Assembly (NCBI GenBank): GCA_900541575.1
Contig: UQKO01000057.1
Coordinates: forward strand, 1 to 16,544
Reading direction: 5' to 3'
From: an uncultured Prevotella sp.
GTDB lineage: Bacteria > Bacteroidota > Bacteroidia > Bacteroidales > Bacteroidaceae
DNA length: 16,544 nt
The notes under the pieces were generated by a model. It was not told where the DNA came from. It made no database searches and was given only the letters and a program-made list of their open reading frames with translations. Position numbers and translations under genes: made by a program. Position 1 is the stretch's first letter. Each line of letters begins with the position of its first letter. Shown here one piece after another: positions 4,326 through 12,839 of this stretch.

Positions 4326-5006
4326 TTAAAACAGATATGTCACCTGCACCTGGAAGGAGTTGGTCTTGTATTCCAATTCTACGTCTTGGCTTTGGCCTGT
4401 ATAGTTGTCGGGGATTATGGCTTTTCCGGCTTTACCTAGGGCGAAGTTGTAGCCGATGCCGGCTTCGAGGTGCTTGAAGAGACGAACGCCTGCACCAATG
4501 TTCCATGTAGTGTTCATGTTGTTACGGCTGAAGTTGGAGCCAGAGCCTACATTTTTCCATTTCATGTTTTGCAGGGCAAATCCAAATTGTGGACCAGTGG
4601 CAATGTATACGCTGGCTAACTTGCCAAGTCCGATGGAGTAGCGCAGATTGATGGGGATTTCGAAGGTGCGATACTTCTTAGTTTCAGAGACATTGTTGTA
4701 TTGTTCCTGAGTGGTGTCTCCACCTGCGTAATTTGTGGTATAGTAGTCTTGGGTGATGTTGAGGCTTCGTTCGGAGTATTCTATGGCAGCGTCGAAACCG
4801 ATGCCGAGACCTGAAGAGAAAGTGATTTTGGGACCGACGAACCAGCCAGCCTTATTGTCGGAGCTATAGAGATCCTTAGCCGAACCTTTGAGTTTGAGTT
4901 TTGTCTGATTCCATCCAGCCGTGATGCCATAGCTGAATGACTGTGCTTTAACAGTGGCATTAGCAGCCAAAAGGAGCATGGCGGCGATTGCAAGAGTCTT
5001 TTTCAT
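4326..5006 (-). CDS. Outer-membrane beta-barrel protein (OMP_b-brl_2-like)
   Basis: A 226-residue protein with a signal peptide (MKKTLAIAAMLLLAANATVKAQ), then alternating strands: SFSYGITAGWNQTKLKL, GWFVGPKITFS, GIGFDAAIEYSER, FEIPINLRYSIG, SVYIATGPQFGFAL, TTWNIGAGVRLFKHLEAGIG. The last residues (FQVQVTYLF) end in phenylalanine, the usual signal for insertion by the BAM complex. The pattern fits the PorT/OmpW-like small barrels (about 8 strands) that are abundant in Bacteroidetes. The role is unknown, and structural or passive-channel functions are typical. It starts 75 bp after the transporter stop on the same strand with no clear promoter between, so the two may share a transcript. Confidence 0.85.
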   Translation of the reverse strand: MKKTLAIAAMLLLAANATVKAQSFSYGITAGWNQTKLKLKGSAKDLYSSDNKAGWFVGPKITFSSGLGIGFDAAIEYSERSLNITQDYYTTNYAGGDTTQEQYNNVSETKKYRTFEIPINLRYSIGLGKLASVYIATGPQFGFALQNMKWKNVGSGSNFSRNNMNTTWNIGAGVRLFKHLEAGIGYNFALGKAGKAIIPDNYTGQSQDVELEYKTNSFQVQVTYLF

Positions 5007-5081
5007 AATTGCGGAGTTTGTGTATTGTTGTTTGTGTTGTGTATTTCGTTATCTCATTGCAGTGGCGCGTTGAGCGGGTGT

Positions 5082-6956
5082 TTATAGCGGAAAGAAAAGA
5101 GGGATGACGAGTATGGCCACAATGCCCATGACGATTTGCAAGGGCAGTCCCACCTTTACGTAGTCCATGAAATTGTAGTGGCCAGCGTTCATCACCATCG
5201 CATTGGGCGGTGTGCATATTGGTGTGGCGAAGCAAGCACTGGCGGCCACGGCAGCGGTCATCATAAATGGCGTGGGCGACACGCCAAGTTGTGTGGCTGC
5301 AGCCCATGCAATGGGTGCCACGAGGATGGCCGTGGCTGAATTGGAGATAAAGGTGCTCAGCACGGATGTGACGATGTAAACGCCAGCCATAGCTGCCACG
5401 GGACCGTAGGCGTGCAGTCCGCTGACGAGTGAGGTGGCTATCCATTCCGAAATGCCCGTTTTAGAGAGAGCTGTACTCATAGGCATCATGGCGGCAATAA
5501 GCACAATGCTTTCCCATCCTATCATCTTATAGGCCGCATCCACAGAGCGCACGCAGCGAGTCAACACCATTAGCAAGCCAGCTAGGATTACCACTGCTAC
5601 GGGCTTTATTCCAATCTGGTCAGCAAACACCATGCAGCCCACCATGAGAGCCATGATGGCTGCGGCGAGTGGAGCTTTGTGGTCGAGCGCCACGCTTTCG
5701 GCATCTTCGGTGGGTGAACCTATCACAATCCACTCTCGATTCTTCTTTGCCATGCTTTCAATGCCTCGCCATTCTCCGTGTACGAGTAGCATATCACCAT
5801 TCTTCACGGGCGTGTCGAGCACATTGTCGAAGAGGTATTTACCTTGTCGCTTCACGGCCAGTACCGTCACACCAAAGCGTTCCTTGAAGTTGGCGCTACG
5901 CAGCGTGCGGTTGATCAGTGCTGATTCGGGCGAGATGAGCACTTCGGCCAAGCCAATCTCGTAGAAATCGAGTTTGCCTTTTCCCTCGCTCTCAGGATCT
6001 TCAAACACACACAGGTTGTGGTCGGCAGCAAAAGCTTCCACTTGTTCTTTGTGACCTAGCACGTAGAAGGTGTCGTCGGCTTGCAGGATGGTAGAAGCGT
6101 CTACGGCTTCTTGGATGTTGGTGCTAAATATGGTGCGATTGGCGCGGCGCACCTCGAGGATGGTCACACCATAATGCTTGCGAATAGCTAGCTCGCCCAC
6201 GGTCATGCCCTCTAGATGAGCACTCCCGCTTGGGGCTTTGAGGCGAAACACGAGGTCGGCAATATGATATTCATGTAGCAGGGCGGCCAAGCCATCGTCG
6301 GCATCCGTGTCGGTTGTTTCCTTCGTTCGTTTGCCTAGACAGAAGCGGCAGAGGGGATAGAGCATCAGCAGTCCTACGGCCATGCAAATCAAGCCGATAG
6401 GCAGGAAACTGAAAAATCCGAAGCCCTCACGTCCGTTGTCGCGCAGATAGCCGTCCACGATTAGATTGGGTGGTGTGCCGATAAGCGTCAGCAGTCCTCC
6501 CATAGAACTAGCAAATGCCAGGGGCATCATGAGTTTGCCTGGACTGATACTCGCGCTCTTGGCCATGGCTAGGATGATGGGTAGAAGCAGAGCCACCGTA
6601 CCCGTATTGCTCACGAAAGCAGCTACCACGGCTGTTACAATCATCACGAGGAAGAAGAGTTTGGGCTCACTTCGTCCAGCAAGTTTCAGAAGACGTCCTG
6701 AGATGGTACGTGCTAATCCTGTCTGAAACACGGCACCGCCCACTACGAACAACCCAATCATCATCACCACGGCAGAATTGGAGAATCCCGCCAAAGCCTC
6801 GGCGGGGGTAAGCACGTTGGTAATGAGCAGTAAGGCCAACGAACAAAGCGCCACGATATCAGAGCGCACCTTGTCGACCACGAAGGCCACGATGGTTAAG
6901 GCAAACACGGCAATTACAATTGCCGCTTGTCCCGTAGAGGTAGAGAAGAATTCCAT
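5082..6956 (-). CDS. SLC13/DASS-family anion transporter with two RCK-C domains
   Basis: A 624-residue inner-membrane protein. Membrane segments at about residues 10-210 and 425-622 form two halves. Each half has the family's substrate/sodium signature: SNTGT at 116-120 with GTPPN at 160-164, and SNSAT at 538-542 with CTPPN at 581-585. Between them lie two cytoplasmic TrkA-C (RCK-C) domains, at about 230-318 and 330-410 (for example MTVGELAIRKHYGVTILEVR). This layout is that of bacterial SLC13-type permeases annotated as sulfate, dicarboxylate or tricarboxylate carriers. The RCK-C pair may bind a regulator ligand. The substrate cannot be decided from sequence. In the second half the motif has Cys in place of Gly. 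The length is normal for the subgroup. Only a weak -7 match lies upstream (7007-7014), at the edge of the inverted-repeat element. Confidence 0.88.
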   Translation of the reverse strand: MEFFSTSTGQAAIVIAVFALTIVAFVVDKVRSDIVALCSLALLLITNVLTPAEALAGFSNSAVVMMIGLFVVGGAVFQTGLARTISGRLLKLAGRSEPKLFFLVMIVTAVVAAFVSNTGTVALLLPIILAMAKSASISPGKLMMPLAFASSMGGLLTLIGTPPNLIVDGYLRDNGREGFGFFSFLPIGLICMAVGLLMLYPLCRFCLGKRTKETTDTDADDGLAALLHEYHIADLVFRLKAPSGSAHLEGMTVGELAIRKHYGVTILEVRRANRTIFSTNIQEAVDASTILQADDTFYVLGHKEQVEAFAADHNLCVFEDPESEGKGKLDFYEIGLAEVLISPESALINRTLRSANFKERFGVTVLAVKRQGKYLFDNVLDTPVKNGDMLLVHGEWRGIESMAKKNREWIVIGSPTEDAESVALDHKAPLAAAIMALMVGCMVFADQIGIKPVAVVILAGLLMVLTRCVRSVDAAYKMIGWESIVLIAAMMPMSTALSKTGISEWIATSLVSGLHAYGPVAAMAGVYIVTSVLSTFISNSATAILVAPIAWAAATQLGVSPTPFMMTAAVAASACFATPICTPPNAMVMNAGHYNFMDYVKVGLPLQIVMGIVAILVIPLFFPL

Positions 6957-7010
6957 AGGGTATAGATAGGTTAGGGGTAGTGGAGAAGGGAATGTAAACT
7001 GCTATCTCAA

Positions 7011-7159
7011 AGGAAGTGGGGGCGAAGCGTCTCGCTTCGGTCAGTCACGCGAGGCTTGATGCCGAAGCGAGACTGAAGATGCATGATAGATAGAGGGCGT
7101 GTCGGGGCATAGAGCCCTCTCCACGCCTGCCGAAGCGAGACGCTTCGCCCCCACTTCCT
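7011..7159. repeat. 30-bp inverted-repeat element with alternative stems
   Basis: The arms 7011-7040 and 7130-7159 are perfect inverted repeats of 30 bp around 89 nt. Inside, 7062-7073 is a second exact partner for 7029-7040, so the left arm can form either a short hairpin or the long one. A further stem pairs 7092-7098 with 7114-7120. It has no reading frame of interest and shares GTCTCGCTTCGGCA with 3837-3850. It could be a small non-autonomous element or a divergent terminator between the minus-strand transporter and the sialidase. The rest of 6957-7255 holds nothing I can name. Confidence 0.7.
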
Positions 7160-7255
7160 ATGAAGAGTTATTGAGAATCTCCTCTCGCCGAGCAAATATA
7201 TGCACAAAGTTCGGTTTAGCAAAGTATTTTGTACGTACTTTCACAAAATTATTAT

Positions 7256-7263
7256 TATATTTG
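7256..7263 (+). promoter_or_regulatory. Promoter -7 box of the sialidase gene
   Basis: TATATTTG matches TAnnTTTG. The best TTTG upstream (7228-7231) is 24 bp away, longer than usual. The leader would be about 100 nt, with a small hairpin (AAGCC/GGCTT) at about 7269-7285. Confidence 0.55.
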
Positions 7264-7369
7264 CCGCCGAAAGCCTTACGATGGCTTCTTATTGTCGTGC
7301 TCTGGTGAGTAAGACACTACCTTGAATATCAATAAATCTAATCACATAAATAGTTACTTTATTCTACAC

Positions 7370-10300
7370 ATGAACAAGCGATTCCTATCCCTCTTGCTAG
7401 CGAGCATTCCGTTCGCGGCAACTGCATGGGCTGATGCTCCTGTGCGCACCACCACTGTGAGCGGTACGACATTTGCCCAGGAAACTCCTTGGTATTATCT
7501 GCGCATTGGCAATGAGAGATACCGCATTTCCAGCAACCGTAATAATCCTTTCATTACCCTCGGTGGACCTAATAATATGTCCTCTGACGAAAACTTTTGG
7601 TGTTTTGAGGGCAATGAAACCGATGGTTACAAGATTTACAATATGAATGCTGGCACCAAGTTGGCTTTGGCCGCTCCCACCCAGATGCTTGGCGATACGG
7701 GAGCAGAGTCGTATGCCATCTTGAAAGATGCCGACAACCCTGGCGAGGGATATACCAACCGCTGGGACATTACTGCTAGCTCCAATATCGATGGTGCCTA
7801 TTACATCGCAGAGCACGGCATTGCAGCCAATAAACTCAACAATCGTGGTCGCAAACTCGCTTTCTGGAATGGCGGAGCAGATGCAGGATCGTCGATCTCT
7901 ATCGTGGCGCAAGTGGCTCTCGAAAAGGCTACCGCAACCATTGATATGACAAATGGTGCCTTTGCTGCAACCACGGGATCTACCACCTACTACAAATTGT
8001 GGGAAGGCTCTGCATCGCCCAATCTCAAGTTCTCTAGCGGCTCTTCCAACAATATGAAGGCCGCTTCCGACGGTAAGTCAATCGAAATTTATTCTAGTGG
8101 GAACTGCACCTATACGCTTTCGGCCGCTAAGGGCATTGTTGCTAGCTATAGCTTCAAGGCCAAGAAGGACGCTGCAAGTACAGCCGACATCAAGCTCGTA
8201 GTGGGCGACAAGACTTATACCATTACCTCGGAAGAGCAGACCATCAGCGTGGGCAAGGTAAATACGGCAAGCACTTCGTTTGTCCTCTCGGGTGATAATA
8301 AAGGGGTGGCTCTCTCCGACTTCAAAGTAGAATATTACAAAACGGATTTCTCGCAGACGGTAAGCACTTCCACGGGTTCACTCGCGGAGAAATGGACGAA
8401 CCAATGGACTTCTTCATCCACCTCTCCTCAGGTGAAGCTCACAGCAGACAAGAATAACATGAAGAACCTGTCGGGAGCTTTTATTATCGCTTCAGGAACG
8501 GGGGAAAAATCCGTCTATACACTCTCGGCTGATGGCGCCAACCTTGCGAGCTACTCCTTTAAGGCATCCGTAGCCGAGGGTGGTGTGACCCTCACCCCCT
8601 CAGGCGGTACAGCCACTACACTTACCTCTACTCCACAGGAAATTTCTGTGACAGGACTGAGTGCCTCTTCGGCTCAGTTTACTCTGGCAGGCGATAACAA
8701 CAACGTGACTCTCACTGATTTTACTGTATCGGGAGCCATTACGAGCGTTGATACTGAGATTCGTCATTCCGAAGATCAAACCGATTTGCTCGTCACCACG
8801 GGCGTTCCTAACTACCGCATCCCTGCCATTGCACATGCTAAGAATGGCAACCTTGTGGCTGTGGCAGACTATCGCTACTCGGGCAACGATATCGGTTCGG
8901 GTAAACTCGATTTGCGTAGCCGTATCTCTAAGGACGGCGGCAAGACTTGGGGTGAGGTGAATACCATTGCTAATTGTGATGAATACAAGAAGGGCGCCGA
9001 AGGTACTAGCGAATTTCTCCACACCGGATTTGGTGATCCCTGTCTCGTGGCCGACAGAGAGAGCAACAAGATGCTCCTCCTCTCATGTTCAGGCGACGTG
9101 ATGTTCCCTAGCGCTACGAAGACCAATCACCAAGCTATTGCCCGCTTCGTTAGCGAAGATGGTGGCGAAACATGGACCAAGCCTGTTGATATCTCTAAGC
9201 AAGTTTATGCACTCTTCGATGGCTCTTCAGAAGATGGTGCCAAGTCGATGTTTATCGGCTCGGGACGCATCCACCAAAGCCGCTATACGAAGGTGGGACA
9301 GTACTATCGCCTCTATTGTTCTGTGCTCTTCATCGCAGGTAACGGAACATGGCACAACTACGTGATTTATTCCGACGACTTCGGCGAAAACTGGAAACTC
9401 CTCGGAAGTCCCAACCAGGCTCCTACCACAGGCGATTGCAATGAGCCAAAGGCAGAAGAACTCCCCGATGGTAGCGTCATCTGTAGCTCACGCGTCCTGG
9501 GCGGACGTAAATACAACATCTTCCGCTTCACTGATACTGCCAAGGGGGAAGGCTCATGGGGCACAGAGGCTTACTCTAACGCTAGCAACCAGGGTGCTAT
9601 TGCCACAGGAAACTCTTGCAACGGCGAAGTGCTCATTCTCCCCGTACAACGCAAGGCAGACAGCAAGAAGATGTTCCTCGTTCTGCAATCGGTACCTTTG
9701 GGTCCTGGCGGTCGTACGAACGTAGGCATACATTATAAAGGACTTGCCTCATACTCCGACTTCGATACCCCCGCGAATCTCTCTAAGAACTTCGAGGGCA
9801 AGCATCAGGCCAGCTATATGGGGTCGGCCTACTCTACTATGACGCTCCAAAACGACCACTCTATCGGTTTCCTCTATGAGGAGAGCACCTTCGGCAACGA
9901 CTATACCATCGTATATAAGAACTATTCCATCGAGACTATCACCGATGGTAAGTATACCTATGATGCCAGTGCTACCTCTGCCGATGTGATGACCGACCTT
10001 TCTTCTATCACCACCACTCTTTCTTCTCAACAGGGGAATATGGTGGGTGGCATTTTGCCAGAAAGCGTTGCCGAGGTAACCAAAGTTGTCGATGCTTACA
10101 AAGCCACCCCTACGACGGCCAACTACGAGGCCATTAATCAAGCGATAGCCAAGGTTAAGCGCGTGGAAGAAGTTCCCCTGCAAGCCTACCGCATGAACGC
10201 CGTGCGCAACAACACGGCTTACTATGTTACCGTGGTTGACAATAATCTCAAGGCGGCTTCCTTCAGTGAGTCGGATCAGAATCAACTCTTCAGCCTTGTG

Positions 10301-11209
10301 CCTGGTTCGGCCGAAGGCACCTACCGCATCTACAGTCTTGGCGCGAAGAAGTACGTGGGCAAGTCGCCCGCCACTGAGAAACTCTACACCCTGACTGCCG
10401 ACATCAACGAAGCTGCTGACTATCGTTTCGACGTAAACAATGCCACTTGTGGAATTGTCTGCACCAATGCCACCAACGCAAGCTACCCTGCATTCCACCT
10501 CGCAGGCGACTGCCAACGTATCGTAGCTTGGACTACTTCGGCTGAGGCTTCACGTTTCACAGTAATGCCCGTTGAGGCGGAAGTAGATATGTACTCCATC
10601 GCTTTCCCCACGAGTGAATATTCCACCATTTATCTGTCCCGCCCCTTTGAGATGCCCCAGGGCATTCAAGGCGCGAAAGTTACCGTAGAGGGAACAGACC
10701 TCAAAGTGAACTATGCTTACAAGGCTGGTGCCACTGTGCCTGCCCTTACACCCTTGCTTCTCAAGGGAGAAAAGGGTACGCTCACTGCTCTACCTCTTCA
10801 GGCTAAAAGCGAAGCTCCTGCATCACTCACCTCTGAGAGTACTTCGAATGCCGACAATCAGCTCAAAGGTACGCTCACTAGCGAACTTACCTCGGCAAGC
10901 GATGCAAGCTTCTTCTATCATCTTGCCTCCGGTGTTACTGCTGGTCAGGATATGGGGTTTTACTATGGAGCCGCCGATGGCGCAGCCTTCCTCAATAAGG
11001 CTTTCCATGCCTACCTAGCTCTGCCCGCCTCTGCTGATGCTAAGTCCTCTTATCTTTTCTCGACAACGACTACGGGCATAAACTCTCTTTCTGCTATCTC
11101 TGAATCTCAGAATACTACGCTTTACGACCTTCAGGGCCGCCCCGTTAATGGAGTAGCAGGTAAGCATGGCGTGTTCGTTACGAAGGGTGGAAAGAAGATT
11201 ATCAGATAA
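7370..11209 (+). CDS. Secreted multidomain exo-alpha-sialidase (GH33)
   Basis: I start at ATG 7370, giving 1279 residues with signal peptide MNKRFLSLLLASIPFAATAWA; an upstream TTG (7322) would put 16 polar residues before it. Residues 35-185 look like a ricin-type or similar beta-trefoil lectin. Two related beta modules follow (186-320 and 325-455), both with YTLSA...ASYSFKA and a GDN...L.DF end. The catalytic beta-propeller spans about 460-850. It has the RIP arginine R483, likely acid/base D500, E692 (NEP), R708, R782 and nucleophile Y821. Asp boxes lie at 520-527 (SKDGGKTW), 595-602 (SEDGGETW) and 668-675 (SDDFGENW). All catalytic residues are present, so it should be active. A helical linker, a second lectin-like part (937-1065) and a beta region lead to a C-terminal tail (LYDLQGRPV...GGKKIIR) like T9SS sorting signals. 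It would release terminal sialic acids from mucins at the cell surface. No sialate catabolic genes lie beside it. Confidence 0.93.
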   Translation: MNKRFLSLLLASIPFAATAWADAPVRTTTVSGTTFAQETPWYYLRIGNERYRISSNRNNPFITLGGPNNMSSDENFWCFEGNETDGYKIYNMNAGTKLALAAPTQMLGDTGAESYAILKDADNPGEGYTNRWDITASSNIDGAYYIAEHGIAANKLNNRGRKLAFWNGGADAGSSISIVAQVALEKATATIDMTNGAFAATTGSTTYYKLWEGSASPNLKFSSGSSNNMKAASDGKSIEIYSSGNCTYTLSAAKGIVASYSFKAKKDAASTADIKLVVGDKTYTITSEEQTISVGKVNTASTSFVLSGDNKGVALSDFKVEYYKTDFSQTVSTSTGSLAEKWTNQWTSSSTSPQVKLTADKNNMKNLSGAFIIASGTGEKSVYTLSADGANLASYSFKASVAEGGVTLTPSGGTATTLTSTPQEISVTGLSASSAQFTLAGDNNNVTLTDFTVSGAITSVDTEIRHSEDQTDLLVTTGVPNYRIPAIAHAKNGNLVAVADYRYSGNDIGSGKLDLRSRISKDGGKTWGEVNTIANCDEYKKGAEGTSEFLHTGFGDPCLVADRESNKMLLLSCSGDVMFPSATKTNHQAIARFVSEDGGETWTKPVDISKQVYALFDGSSEDGAKSMFIGSGRIHQSRYTKVGQYYRLYCSVLFIAGNGTWHNYVIYSDDFGENWKLLGSPNQAPTTGDCNEPKAEELPDGSVICSSRVLGGRKYNIFRFTDTAKGEGSWGTEAYSNASNQGAIATGNSCNGEVLILPVQRKADSKKMFLVLQSVPLGPGGRTNVGIHYKGLASYSDFDTPANLSKNFEGKHQASYMGSAYSTMTLQNDHSIGFLYEESTFGNDYTIVYKNYSIETITDGKYTYDASATSADVMTDLSSITTTLSSQQGNMVGGILPESVAEVTKVVDAYKATPTTANYEAINQAIAKVKRVEEVPLQAYRMNAVRNNTAYYVTVVDNNLKAASFSESDQNQLFSLVPGSAEGTYRIYSLGAKKYVGKSPATEKLYTLTADINEAADYRFDVNNATCGIVCTNATNASYPAFHLAGDCQRIVAWTTSAEASRFTVMPVEAEVDMYSIAFPTSEYSTIYLSRPFEMPQGIQGAKVTVEGTDLKVNYAYKAGATVPALTPLLLKGEKGTLTALPLQAKSEAPASLTSESTSNADNQLKGTLTSELTSASDASFFYHLASGVTAGQDMGFYYGAADGAAFLNKAFHAYLALPASADAKSSYLFSTTTTGINSLSAISESQNTTLYDLQGRPVNGVAGKHGVFVTKGGKKIIR

Positions 11210-11605
11210 GACGATCTCTCCCTCTCTCTCACACACATCGTTCCTTTCGCACCTTGAGCGGCCTGAAGTTTGAACGCATACTATATTCCTATATGTGTTG
11301 TTGTATATCGTTGGTAGTATATAAACCACAGTATCTATGTGCGCGTTTATAATTCAACTTCCCCATTTCGTAAAGGCTGCCTAAAGGTCAAGGTCGCTCG
11401 TAGCTCAGGGCAACGTTCTAGAGTTTACGAGAACAAAAACAAGTCGCCCTGTAAAGGAAAAGTAAGATTTCCAACTTTTACTTTTTCCTTTACAGGGCGA
11501 CTTGTTTATTGCTTTTCTCTAGGGCACTGTCCCTAGGAAAAATATTTATCTTATTCGGCCATCGTTATCCTCTCATCTGAGAGGACAGACCTAACGTATA
11601 GACAT
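11210..11605. other. Intergenic region after the sialidase
   Basis: No gene is supported here. A CT-rich stretch (11214-11236) follows the stop. The long hairpin at 11437-11507 is listed separately. A tight 8-bp palindrome with a 2-nt spacer (TCCTCTCA at 11568-11575, partner at 11578-11585) lies near the 3' end of the small-RNA candidate and might form a cruciform or a backup terminator. Confidence 0.5.
11437..11507 (+). terminator. Long terminator-like hairpin after the sialidase
   Basis: Perfect 25-bp arms (11437-11461 with 11483-11507) enclose a 21-nt loop rich in T and A. The hairpin lies about 230 bp after the stop codon. It has A-rich and T-rich flanks on both sides, so it could end transcription from either direction. 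Confidence 0.6.
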
Positions 11606-11666
11606 AAAAAAAGGGATACCACTGTATCCCAACCTTGTTAACCTTAAATCTAATACTATGAAAAAC
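11606..11666 (-). ncRNA. Candidate ~60-nt small RNA
   Basis: A minus-strand promoter (TATCTTTG, plus 11673-11680) predicts a start near 11666. About 40 nt further, a perfect 7-bp hairpin with a 4-nt loop (plus 11613-11630) is followed by seven T (plus 11606-11612), an ideal intrinsic terminator. The transcript between has no start codon with a useful frame. It is separated from the Sir2 gene by about 260 bp and has its own promoter, so it looks like an independent small RNA gene. Its central AGATTTAAGGTTAAC stretch seems familiar from intergenic regions of other Bacteroidales, but I cannot verify this. Read on the plus strand it would give ATGAAAAACACG, which I consider a coincidence. Confidence 0.6.
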
Positions 11667-11672
11667 ACGATG

Positions 11673-11702
11673 CAAAGATACGGACATCTAGGAAAAATGC
11701 AA
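11673..11702 (-). promoter_or_regulatory. Promoter of the candidate small RNA
   Basis: On the minus strand TTG (plus 11700-11702), 19 bp, then TATCTTTG (plus 11673-11680), a perfect -7 box. Confidence 0.65.
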
Positions 11703-11929
11703 GCGCTCCTATCGACTTTCTTTGCCAAAACAAGATTCTTTAACGAACTATTCTCTAAATGTAATCCGAAGGTGGCAAAATTAGGATGTATAGTGTCATA
11801 CATTCTTCATCGGCAGTGGCACATATCTTCTGTTAGGGGGTACTCTGTAAGGCGCACAATCGTGGAGCGCCCGTTCATACTCAACATGGGAAAAGAGTCC
11901 GCATGGCGAGGCTTTTCTTCCGTTTGAAG

Positions 11930-12637
11930 TTAGTCCGTCATCGTCATCAACTTTTCCTTCAGTACACGCATGCCTCGTGAAGCTACGTCTTCAATCACCT
12001 CCACATGGCGCATACCAGGCACTCTTACAGGTTTGGGGTCGATGAGATAGATGGGAATGCCCGGCCGCGTATATTGAATGAGCGAGGCTGCAGGATATAC
12101 ATTGAGCGAAGTGCCGATGATTACAAACACATCTGCCCTCTCCGTTTCTTCGGCAGCTACCTCCAAGTTGGGTACAGCCTCGCCAAACCATACAATCCAT
12201 GGTCGCAAGAGAGAACCATCGCCCGCCCGTTCGCCATGCTTCACGCCCTCACTCTCAGGCATAAGCGTGTGGATGTAGCGTGGATCGTTTGGCGCAGCGC
12301 TTGAGCATACTTTACGTAACTCTCCGTGCAGATGTATCACGTGTGTAGAACCAGCCCTCTCGTGGAGATCGTCCACATTCTGTGTTACCACCGTCACACG
12401 AAAGTGATCCTCCAACTCTGCCAATAAGCAATGTGCTTCGTTGGGCTGAGCCTTGTCAAGCTGATGGCGAAGACCATTGTAAAAGTCTGTCACCAAGTCG
12501 GGGTCGGCGCGCCACCCTTCTGGTGTAGCCACCTTCTCCACTGGATATTTGTCCCACAACCCGCCAGCATCGCGAAACGTTGAAAAACCGCTCTCGGCGC
12601 TCACTCCTGCGCCCGTAAGCACTACCAATTTCTTCAT
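11930..12637 (-). CDS. cobB: Sir2-family NAD-dependent protein deacylase
   Basis: A 235-residue cytoplasmic sirtuin. I prefer the second ATG (12637) because MKKLVVLTGAG is the usual family start; the ATG at 12643 would add two residues. Numbered from 12643, the NAD-binding GAGVSAESGFSTFRD is at 11-25, TQNVDDLHERAG at 87-98, catalytic H106 in HLHGEL, WIVWFGE at 149-155 and GTSLNVYPA at 177-185. It uses NAD to remove acyl groups from lysine. Class III enzymes use a Tyr-x-x-Arg pair to hold succinyl groups. Here the segment is YNGLRHQL, so the +3 position is Leu (58) and the Arg is one place later. Only one cysteine (C113) remains where many CobB proteins have a four-cysteine zinc site. The gene is divergent from the FKBP operon, with a -7 box at 12668-12675. 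Confidence 0.92.
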   Translation of the reverse strand: MKKLVVLTGAGVSAESGFSTFRDAGGLWDKYPVEKVATPEGWRADPDLVTDFYNGLRHQLDKAQPNEAHCLLAELEDHFRVTVVTQNVDDLHERAGSTHVIHLHGELRKVCSSAAPNDPRYIHTLMPESEGVKHGERAGDGSLLRPWIVWFGEAVPNLEVAAEETERADVFVIIGTSLNVYPAASLIQYTRPGIPIYLIDPKPVRVPGMRHVEVIEDVASRGMRVLKEKLMTMTD

Positions 12638-12667
12638 AATCATAGATGTTTATACGTTTTCTACCCT

Positions 12668-12675
12668 CAAAGTTA
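12668..12675 (-). promoter_or_regulatory. Putative -7 box of the Sir2 gene
   Basis: TAACTTTG on the minus strand fits TAnnTTTG, about 30 bp before the start codon. No clear TTTG is seen at the -33 distance. Confidence 0.45.
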
Positions 12676-12718
12676 CAAAAAGTAACATAAAGAGCATACC
12701 CCAAACCGGAAATAGTTG

Positions 12719-12726
12719 TACTTTTG
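12719..12726 (+). promoter_or_regulatory. Putative -7 box of the FKBP operon
   Basis: TACTTTTG fits TAnnTTTG. The leader would be about 107 nt. The -33 element is not obvious. It lies 43 bp from the opposing Sir2 -7 box, so the two divergent promoters share a short control region. Confidence 0.55.
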
Positions 12727-12839
12727 CACACTGATGGCGCAAGCTCACCCTCAGCGCGAGGAGAAGCGCTTACAGACACGCGAAATTCTTAACCCATTTA
12801 CGCGAATATTATAAACTCAACACACATACAAATCTCTTT

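Noticed and set aside
4960..5445. 161-codon minus-strand frame
   Set aside because: It is an alternative frame within the SLC13 transporter, rich in Arg, His and Cys without any pattern.
7011..7159. Insertion sequence with terminal inverted repeats
   Set aside because: Only 89 nt lie between the arms and there is no transposase. At most it is a non-autonomous element, so no IS is called.
9749..10516. 255-codon frame on the minus strand
   Set aside because: It lies fully inside the sialidase gene, whose plus-strand frame has catalytic motifs and family features. The minus frame is a codon-bias shadow.
11658..11927. 89-codon plus-strand frame starting MKNTMQRYG
   Set aside because: It starts in the antisense of the small-RNA candidate and its promoter, and then runs through unstructured intergenic sequence. 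Codon use and composition do not look like protein.
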